A DNA stretch of 18,534 nucleotides from Candidatus Pacearchaeota archaeon RBG_13_36_9 (GTDB taxonomy: Archaea > Nanobdellota > Nanobdellia > Pacearchaeales > GW2011-AR1), in the NCBI GenBank assembly GCA_001786395.1, contig MFWN01000015.1:1-18534 (forward strand), written 5' to 3'. A program made the position numbers and the translations under genes. Below are positions 6,782-11,310 of the stretch, one piece after another; the first letter of the stretch is position 1; every line of letters starts with the position of its first letter. A model generated the notes under the pieces. It worked only from the letters and a program-made list of their open reading frames with translations, was not told the DNA's origin and did no database searches.

Positions 6782-7156
6782 TTAAGCAGGTGTTTGAGCT
6801 GCTTGCTCCAAAGACCTTATTGAACTAGATGTCATATCATTAAGAGTTTTTAATTTTCGTTTAGAAACTGCATTTGCGTAGTTTAGTGCGCAGGTATAGG
6901 TTTTGTGAGGAATTCTCTCTTTATGGGAAGTAACTCCAATAACTAAATCGTGGTTTGGGTCTGCCAGGGTTTTAATCTCCTCATGCAGCCTAACCAACCA
7001 GTGTCCATCAATTTGCGCTTCCGGGGTGTAAATTGTTGCATTAGCTAAATAACTGGGATAGTTGATGTCTGGCAAGTCAAGATCCTCTTGAACTTTAAAT
7101 CCTATTACTGCACCTTTTATCAGTCTCCTTGCTTCTATCTGTTCTAAATTGATCAT
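6782..7156 (-). CDS. Orphan protein, unit 3 of the array
   Basis: This 124-aa protein of unknown function appears soluble, with an alternating strand and helix pattern: AVIGFKVQEDLDLPD near the start, GHWLVRLHEEI in the middle, and DLVIGVTSHKERIPHKTYTCALNYANAV in the second half. No catalytic motif or zinc site stands out. The ATG at 7156 is preceded by a minus-strand TATA-like element (GAATTCTTAAGGG, 7175-7187) centred 25 bp upstream. Repeat R3 lies upstream and R2 downstream. Its start codon, promoter and balanced amino-acid composition make it a credible gene, but it gives no clue to function. Confidence 0.6.
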   Translation of the reverse strand: MINLEQIEARRLIKGAVIGFKVQEDLDLPDINYPSYLANATIYTPEAQIDGHWLVRLHEEIKTLADPNHDLVIGVTSHKERIPHKTYTCALNYANAVSKRKLKTLNDMTSSSIRSLEQAAQTPA

Positions 7157-7259
7157 TAAAAGAAAAAGATGGGTGAATTCTTAAGGGTTGTTATAGTGAA
7201 AAATAGTGATTTTTTATGAAATTTCCGGGTTTTTTTGGATTTTTGAGGTTTTTAGGCAT

Positions 7260-7295
7260 GCAGGAAGTTTTAAGCTTTACTAGAAACATTTAACA
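7260..7295 (-). repeat. R3, copy 3 of the 36-bp array repeat
   Basis: Gap-free match to R2 at 28 of 36 positions; its right end ATTTAACA matches R1. It lies 46 bp past the stop of the 7342-7581 gene and 103 bp upstream of the 7156 start. Confidence 0.65.
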
Positions 7296-7341
7296 TTTTC
7301 TCCCCATAGGGATAAGAGAGAACGATAGTCCTTTAACAGGA

Positions 7342-7581
7342 TTAGGCATTTTTTTCTTGCAGGAGAGGTAGAACGTGATCTTCAATAACTGCACCCAAAT
7401 CCCCTCCTATACCTTCCTTGTAGCCTCTTGCATTTTCCAGAACCCTAGATTTGGAGGTATTATCATACTTAAAAAATATATTCCTAATTGTTGGCCCATA
7501 GGTTTCAGAATTATCAATTACACGAAGGACATACTGATTCTCACCAGGATCCTCTTTCAAAATAACCTTGCTTTGCCCCAT
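7342..7581 (-). CDS. Orphan small protein, unit 4 of the array
   Basis: This 79-aa protein is unrecognised. It reads as a compact beta-rich N-terminal half (SKVILKEDPGENQYVLRVID) followed by a glycine-rich loop (GIGGDLG) and a C-terminal helix. It has no membrane segment or cysteines. The ATG at 7581 lies 22 bp from the centre of a perfect 16-bp palindromic TATA-like element. Repeat R3 follows its stop and R4 lies about 110 bp upstream, so it is the outermost intact unit of the array. It could be a small regulator or an anti-defence/antitoxin-like protein, but nothing specific supports either. Confidence 0.55.
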   Translation of the reverse strand: MGQSKVILKEDPGENQYVLRVIDNSETYGPTIRNIFFKYDNTSKSRVLENARGYKEGIGGDLGAVIEDHVLPLLQEKNA

Positions 7582-7594
7582 AGAAAAAAAGATG

Positions 7595-7610
7595 CCTTAA
7601 ATATTTAAGG
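7595..7610. promoter_or_regulatory. Palindromic TATA element CCTTAAATATTTAAGG
   Basis: A perfect 16-bp palindrome is centred 22 bp upstream of the ATG at 7581. It is at the right distance to be the TATA box. Its symmetry would also suit a dimeric repressor or bidirectional initiation. Confidence 0.5.
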
Positions 7611-7690
7611 TTTGCTGTTTTCGAATATAGACTTCAGTTATTTATAGGTTTTTGCGGGCTTTTTGCTGTTTTTTAGAACACTGTGAACAT

Positions 7691-7726
7691 GCTAAAAGTT
7701 TTAAGTATTGATAATAAGTTTTATTT
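7691..7726 (-). repeat. R4, copy 4 of the 36-bp array repeat (diverged)
   Basis: It begins CATGCTAAAAGTTTTAAG like R1 and R3, but its right third has diverged to a T-rich run. It lies about 110 bp upstream of the 7581 start. A still weaker look-alike (TTTACTAGCAAAA, within 7831-7860) may be a decayed fifth copy with no gene attached. Confidence 0.5.
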
Positions 7727-8028
7727 GCGCTATTTTGGACCTAAAAATCAAGAAAACTCTTAAAAAATGATTATTTAAACCTTGAAACGACAAAATCAGC
7801 CTAAAGAGAGGGTAAAAAATGTAAAAAACAAAAATTTAGGTTAGATTTACTAGCAAAACCCAGGCATATGGGAAATCAGGCCGCAGTTTTGTTCTTTTCT
7901 AAAGTCCTCCCTTAAAAATTCTGAGAAAAATAAGAAAGTTTGAACAAAATTGAGCTATTTTCTCCTATTTTTTAAGAATTTTAACAAATTTTTGCAGGTG
8001 ACTATCTAATTTAAAGATTTAAGCACAT

Positions 8029-8165
8029 CAAAAATGCTTTATTGTGCATTTTTGGGGTGTTCAAAAATCCTTTTGAGATTTTTGACATGATAAAAACATT
8101 TAATCACGCAAAATTGAAAAAAAGATGTGCTTTTTTGCAGTTTTTGACATAAAAAATGCAAAAAA
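8029..8165. repeat. Three consecutive perfect hairpins
   Basis: Three inverted repeats stand in a row. CAAAAATG/CATTTTTG (8029-8036 and 8047-8054) has an 8-bp stem. TCAAAAATC/GATTTTTGA (8061-8069 and 8077-8085) has a 9-bp stem with a 7-nt loop. TTTTTTGCA/TGCAAAAAA (8131-8139 and 8157-8165) has a 9-bp stem. The word TTTTTGACAT also recurs at 8079 and 8141. All arms are perfect, though AT-rich DNA makes some pairing likely by chance. Confidence 0.5.
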
Positions 8166-8433
8166 TACGGGCAGAAGAAAAAAATTGAAAAATAAAAACA
8201 AGAATTCAAAAAAAAGAAATACAAATCTTGCAGGAATTTAAGAAAGAAGGCAAAAGAGGTTGTTTGCAGAAAAAGGTTTTAAAATACCTGAAAAGAGCAT
8301 GATAAAATTTGCAGAGAAGATGCAAAAAATTGCAGAAATTTTAGGAAAATTGTGAAAAAATGAGCCATTGCCTTCTCATCATCAAAATTTTGTTAGGCTG
8401 TGTTGGATTATATGCTGTATTTTGTGGAATACC

Positions 8434-8517
8434 CTGTTTAAACAGCTGTTTTTTATTTTATCGTCGGAAAAATAGAGGGCTGTTTATGTTTTAAACAGTA
8501 ATAAACAGCTGTTTAAA
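8434..8517. promoter_or_regulatory. Cluster of CTGTTTAAACAG / AAACAGCTGTTT palindromes
   Basis: CTGTTTAAACAG (8434-8445) overlaps AAACAGCTGTTT (8440-8451). Farther on, CTGTTTA and TTAAACAG (8480-8498) form a loose inverted pair, and TAAACAGCTGTTTA (8502-8515) is a perfect 14-bp palindrome. They lie about 100-185 bp upstream of the 8619 gene. The same palindrome is central to the RNase H operator at 2119-2130. They are candidate binding sites for a dimeric regulator. Confidence 0.5.
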
Positions 8518-8587
8518 GGTGTTTGTTTATGAAAAAAATAAAAAATTTAAAAATAAAAACAAGAAAATTAAGAGGTAAGCATAGAAA

Positions 8588-8600
8588 GGTATTTAAATAG
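8588..8600 (+). promoter_or_regulatory. TATA box of the 8619 gene
   Basis: GGTATTTAAATAG is centred about 25 bp before the ATG at 8619. No Shine-Dalgarno is present, so the transcript is probably leaderless. Confidence 0.55.
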
Positions 8601-8618
8601 GGTTTTTCTAGGTATTTC

Positions 8619-9293
8619 ATGTTTGGTTGGTTTAAGAAAAAAGCAGATGTTGATGATGTTGAAAGATTGAAGCAAGCTGTTCAAACAGGCTTCAACAATG
8701 TTAAACAAGATTTTTCAAACACCTCCACCTGGATTAAACATCTCAGCCAAAAGGGAGAACAACAAAAAGAAGAGATTTCTGAGATATATGATGAATTATC
8801 CTCGATTAGATCAGAGATAGAAAATATAAAAAATATGATAGACATACTTGGCAACAAAAAGCTGTTTAAACAACCACAAACAGTGTTGGTCAAACAAACA
8901 GCTGTTCAAGCTGTTCAAACACCTGTTCAAACAGCTGTTCAAACATCCTTTTTGGATAATTTTTTAGATAATTTGTCTGTAACTGAAAGAGCAATTGTGT
9001 GGGTTATACTCAATTCAGAAATGAAACTGAGCTATGATGATCTTGCAGCAATGCTAGGAAAAGAAAGAGCAACAATAAGGGGACAAGTAAACAGCATAAA
9101 ACAAAAGAGTGATGGATTAGTTGAGGAAATAATAGGGAAAAACAACAAAAAAAGGTTCTTTATACCTGACCAGGTAAAAGGAATGATGCTAAAAAAGGTA
9201 AAAGTGAGGATAAAAAGAAATGGGACTGAGGATAAAGGGGAGTCTAGGGAAGAAGGAGAAAGAGGGGAAATAACTAAGGAAGATATAAATTAA
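8619..9293 (+). CDS. Coiled-coil / HTH protein with repetitive Q-T-V linker
   Basis: The 224-aa protein opens with MFGWFKKK, an amphipathic basic start. A long heptad-like helix follows (about 14-77, including WIKHLSQKGEQQKEEI and EIYDELSSIRSEIENI). Residues 86-110 are a low-complexity linker of Q-T-A-V-Q-type repeats. Residues 117-165 are a sigma-region-4/LuxR-like helix-turn-helix (LSVTERAIVWVIL, SYDDLAAMLGKERATIRGQV). A strongly basic and then acidic tail completes it. I associate this type with uncharacterised but recurrent DPANN proteins; that is recall, not a search. It probably oligomerises through the coiled coil and binds DNA. The linker-coding DNA resembles the palindromes upstream of its own gene, which suggests autoregulation. 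The 3' end contains the first copy of the AAAGTGAG repeat that fills the downstream tract. Confidence 0.75.
   Translation: MFGWFKKKADVDDVERLKQAVQTGFNNVKQDFSNTSTWIKHLSQKGEQQKEEISEIYDELSSIRSEIENIKNMIDILGNKKLFKQPQTVLVKQTAVQAVQTPVQTAVQTSFLDNFLDNLSVTERAIVWVILNSEMKLSYDDLAAMLGKERATIRGQVNSIKQKSDGLVEEIIGKNNKKRFFIPDQVKGMMLKKVKVRIKRNGTEDKGESREEGERGEITKEDIN
8902..8946 (+). repeat. In-frame 12-bp tandem repeat encoding the linker
   Basis: CTGTTCAAACAC, CTGTTCAAACAG and CTGTTCAAACAT follow one another (8911-8946) after a 9-bp partial unit (8902-8910). They encode V-Q-T-type repeats. Because units are multiples of 3, copy changes would keep the frame. CTGTTCAAACAG also occurs at 8678-8689 in the same gene. 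Confidence 0.75.
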
Positions 9294-9702
9294 GCTTAAA
9301 TTAGGCTAAAAAAGGTAAAAGTGAGGGTTTTTAATAGGGGATTGACCTTAACCGAACCTTTTATTAGATTATAAGAACCTTTTTAATGGAAAAAAGGTAA
9401 AAGTGAGAGTTAAAAAATAGGGGGAAAGACGCTTTTTTGGAGAAAACAAAAGGGTGATTGGAAAAGGGAGAATAAGGAAAGAAGTAAATGATGGCGAATA
9501 GGGGGAAAAAGAGAGTAAAAGCAAAAAAAGTAGGCAAAACAAGCCAAAGTGAGAGTTTTGCCTACAAAAAGACCTAGAAAATTTAAACTAAAATAAGGAA
9601 AAATGAGGCTTAAACCCTCTAGAATTTAGAAAAAAAGAAGCAAGGAAACAAAGTGAGACTAAAAAAAGAAAGAGATTTATACCTATAGTGGGAAAGTGAG
9701 AA
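9201..9702 (+). repeat. Six dispersed copies of AAAGTGAG
   Basis: AAAGTGAG starts at 9201 (inside the 3' end of the 8619 gene), 9318, 9400, 9546, 9650 and 9693, always on the plus strand. Flanks are partly conserved: GGTAAAAGTGAG in the first three copies, and T plus an A-run after most. The first two share the 22-bp context at 9188-9209 and 9305-9326. Spacing is irregular (117, 82, 146, 104 and 43 bp). I noticed only one other copy in the window, at 15955. Confidence 0.65.
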
Positions 9703-9951
9703 TCTAAAAAACAGTATATTCAAATAAGGAGAGCTTTATTTAAGCAAAGAAAATAGCCTAATAAGGCTTAAACCCCTTGAATAATAGAGAAGACAGGGGG
9801 TTCATCTTAGTTAGCTGTGCTATCTAATTTCGTTACACCGAAAAAGTATGAGGGGAGCAGCTTTATTTTGTTTTTATACCAAAGGATAAACCGAAAAAGC
9901 TCAGACAACTGAAACAAGGTTTTTAAGCCTTATTCAACCAATTCTCAGGGA
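9294..9951. other. Gene-free repeat-rich tract between two convergent HTH genes
   Basis: There is no credible gene here; a 29-aa basic ORF at 9488-9577 has no promoter support. The tract is purine-rich on the plus strand. It carries five of the six AAAGTGAG copies, a direct repeat of GGCTTAAACCC (9607-9617 and 9765-9775), two copies of ACCGAAAAAG (9837-9846 and 9891-9900), an 8-bp hairpin (9377-9398), an 11-bp hairpin (9530-9565) and a smaller hairpin (9807-9827). It could be a 3' regulatory region, a structured RNA or an iteron-like protein-binding array. Confidence 0.55.
9530..9565. repeat. Perfect 11-bp hairpin with AAAGTGAG in the loop
   Basis: GTAGGCAAAAC (9530-9540) and GTTTTGCCTAC (9555-9565) are perfect inverted repeats around a 14-nt loop. 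The loop displays one AAAGTGAG copy (9546-9553). There is no T-tract after it, so it is not a standard terminator. Confidence 0.7.
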
Positions 9952-10845
9952 TTAAAGGCTTCTAAGCTTAATTATAGTGTCTAAAGTGGCAATTTTCTTG
10001 AGCTCAGGAGAAATATGGAGAATTATCTTTTTGTTGTTTAACTTTTCCTTTTCTATGGGTATACCCTTTTTGGCTATTCTTTGAACATAATCTCGTATAG
10101 AAGACTCACTTAAACGCAGCTTGGAGGCTATTTTTTGATAGTCTGGATCAGGATCCTGCTCTTCGAGGGTGTAAATTGTTGAAAAAACTAGCATCTCCTG
10201 TTTAGTTATGGATTTGAACTTTCTCCTTATTTCTCTCTTAATATTGTCGAGAGACGCGAGGATTTCAGAAGCATCTGAAATCTGCTGTTTTATGGGCCTA
10301 GAATCTCGGGGGAGTTTTTGGGAAAAAATAGGGGTGTTTTCCAAGGGATTCTCTTCGGTTTTATTAGTAACTACATTTGAAGGAACTCGGGGGGCTGGAA
10401 GAGATTTTGTAGATACTAAAGGGGGTATTTCAGGCAAAAAATGTGTCTGTTGGACTGTCTGTCTGTCTGTTTGTCTGTCTGTTGGAACCCCTTCATTTCC
10501 TATGGAGATTGGAAAATTTTGGGTATTCCACCCCCCTATTTCTTGTCCATGTGTTGGATTATGTGTTGGAATAACAGAATCTGTCGTATTTCTAGATTGG
10601 TCTGTCGGACTATTTGTTGGAGTGCCTGCCTGTCTAACTGTTTGTCTGTCTGTTGGCAAATTAGATGGTTTTTCAGCTTCGCGGAGCATAATATCTATTT
10701 TTATCTTAGTGAGCTCTTCATCCATCTGCCTTACCAGCCTAGCTGTTTCTTGCATCTCTCTTCTTATCTCGGACAGCTTGCTTCCGAGGCCAAACATCTC
10801 TTCCTTTATTTTCAAAAATGCTTCCTTTATCTTAATCTCATCCAT
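9952..10845 (-). CDS. Coiled-coil / HTH protein with TDRQ-rich linker
   Basis: I place the start at the ATG at 10845 (297 aa), not the TTG at 10854, because the minus-strand TATA-like TTTATTTAAATA (10865-10876) sits at leaderless spacing from it. Residues 1-58 form a charged coiled coil. Residues 60-185 are a disordered P/T/Q-rich linker with PTDRQT repeats. Residues 205-268 hold a helix-turn-helix (SITKQEMLVFSTIYTLEE, YQKIASKLRLSESSIRDYVQRI), and a basic C-terminal end follows (LNNKKIILHISPELKKIATL). The plan matches the 8619 protein, and I associate this HTH type with DPANN genomes. It is a likely DNA-binding protein with no known target. The linker is encoded by tetranucleotide repeats whose length changes would shift the frame. 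It converges on the 8619 gene across the repeat tract. Confidence 0.75.
   Translation of the reverse strand: MDEIKIKEAFLKIKEEMFGLGSKLSEIRREMQETARLVRQMDEELTKIKIDIMLREAEKPSNLPTDRQTVRQAGTPTNSPTDQSRNTTDSVIPTHNPTHGQEIGGWNTQNFPISIGNEGVPTDRQTDRQTVQQTHFLPEIPPLVSTKSLPAPRVPSNVVTNKTEENPLENTPIFSQKLPRDSRPIKQQISDASEILASLDNIKREIRRKFKSITKQEMLVFSTIYTLEEQDPDPDYQKIASKLRLSESSIRDYVQRIAKKGIPIEKEKLNNKKIILHISPELKKIATLDTIIKLRSL
10455..10483. repeat. Coding GTCT tetranucleotide repeat
   Basis: About seven GTCT-type units (one is GTTT) run through the PTDRQT linker codons of the minus-strand HTH gene. A second, degenerate tract lies at 10625-10655. Gain or loss of one unit would shift the frame upstream of the HTH domain. 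Confidence 0.7.
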
Positions 10846-10898
10846 ATCAAGCAAAGATGAATGGTTTATTTAAATATTAACTTACTAGAAAACATATG

Positions 10899-11168
10899 TT
10901 ACTGATTGGATTTGTAAGCTTCATAAGCTTTACTGCCAATTCTCCACTTAATCCTTCTGCTAAAAGTAACTCCTTCAGAATTCTTCTTAATTGCCACTAC
11001 CAGATTATTCTTCCATAACTCCTTAAGGAGAGTCTTGGTGAATTCTTCGTCTCTAGCTTCTAATTTGCTGATTTCGCTTGTAAATAGGGCTTTTGGAAAA
11101 CACGCATAGAGATGCGCTAGAATATTTGATTTAATCCTATTCTTTTTTTCTTCAGATATTCGCACCAT
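10899..11168 (-). CDS. Small winged-helix protein, 89 aa
   Basis: The protein has a helical start (MVRISEEKKNRIKSNILAHL), a recognition region FTSEISKLEARDEEFTKTLLKELWKNNLV, and a basic wing with a final helix (GVTFSRRIKWRI, then SKAYEAYK). That is the layout of a compact winged helix-turn-helix. I associate the MVRISE start and the SRRIKWR wing with a small protein family common in DPANN archaea. It probably binds DNA, as a regulator or chromatin-like factor. A TATA-like box (GAATATAAAC, 11190-11199, read on the minus strand) is 27 bp upstream. It lies 53 bp in front of the similarly oriented HTH gene, which has its own TATA box, and is divergent from lhr. Confidence 0.7.
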   Translation of the reverse strand: MVRISEEKKNRIKSNILAHLYACFPKALFTSEISKLEARDEEFTKTLLKELWKNNLVVAIKKNSEGVTFSRRIKWRIGSKAYEAYKSNQ

Positions 11169-11246
11169 TTTTTAAAACTCCCAGTTTGAGAATATAAACT
11201 AATTAAAATTGAATAGGTTTTTAAAGGTTGAGATTTAATAGATAAT

Positions 11247-11304
11247 GTTTTTATATTCAGAGTCAAAATGATGCAGAGTTCTCAGAAACAATAAATCAAA
11301 GGAG
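11247..11304 (+). promoter_or_regulatory. lhr promoter, leader and Shine-Dalgarno
   Basis: A TATA-like GTTTTTATATTC (11247-11258) should start transcription near 11278, giving a leader of about 30 nt. AAAGGAG (11298-11304) stands 6 nt before the ATG at 11311 and confirms that start. This is the clearest leadered, Shine-Dalgarno-driven gene in the window. Confidence 0.65.
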
Positions 11305-11310
11305 ATTTAA

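Larger units (their letters stand above)
7727..8618. other. Gene-free AT-rich tract with hairpin cluster
   Basis: I find no credible gene on either strand. The tract is very rich in A and T, with repeated TTGCAG words. It contains a cluster of perfect hairpins (8029-8165), then a set of AAACAGCTGTTT palindromes (8434-8517), and ends in the promoter of the 8619 gene. Such a long non-coding stretch is unusual beside the tightly packed genes after 11 kb. It could be a decayed part of the array, an untranslated RNA, or an origin-like region. No ORB-type origin boxes or cdc6/orc1 gene are visible. Confidence 0.5.

Noticed and set aside
8039..8224. Minus-strand 61-aa Phe/Cys-rich ORF
   Set aside because: Its composition is what A-rich plus-strand DNA gives when read backwards; it lies over the hairpin cluster and lacks a TATA box at the usual spacing.
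8434..8517. Possible CRISPR repeat-spacer units
   Set aside because: The palindromes vary in length and spacing with no uniform spacers, and no cas genes are present.
7582..8618. Replication origin
   Set aside because: The tract is AT-rich with hairpins, but no ORB-like boxes or cdc6/orc1 gene are visible, so an origin call is not supported.
9488..9577. 29-aa basic ORF in the repeat tract
   Set aside because: It has no TATA box or ribosome binding site, and it is made of local purine-rich sequence and the hairpin.
9795..9850. tRNA-like segment around the hairpin at 9807-9827
   Set aside because: There is no acceptor stem, no T-arm consensus and no full cloverleaf.
10208..10873. Plus-strand ORFs of 221 and 139 aa opposite the HTH gene
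   Set aside because: They are antisense readings of the tetranucleotide repeats (C-L-S-V runs). The minus-strand gene has a proper HTH domain and promoter.
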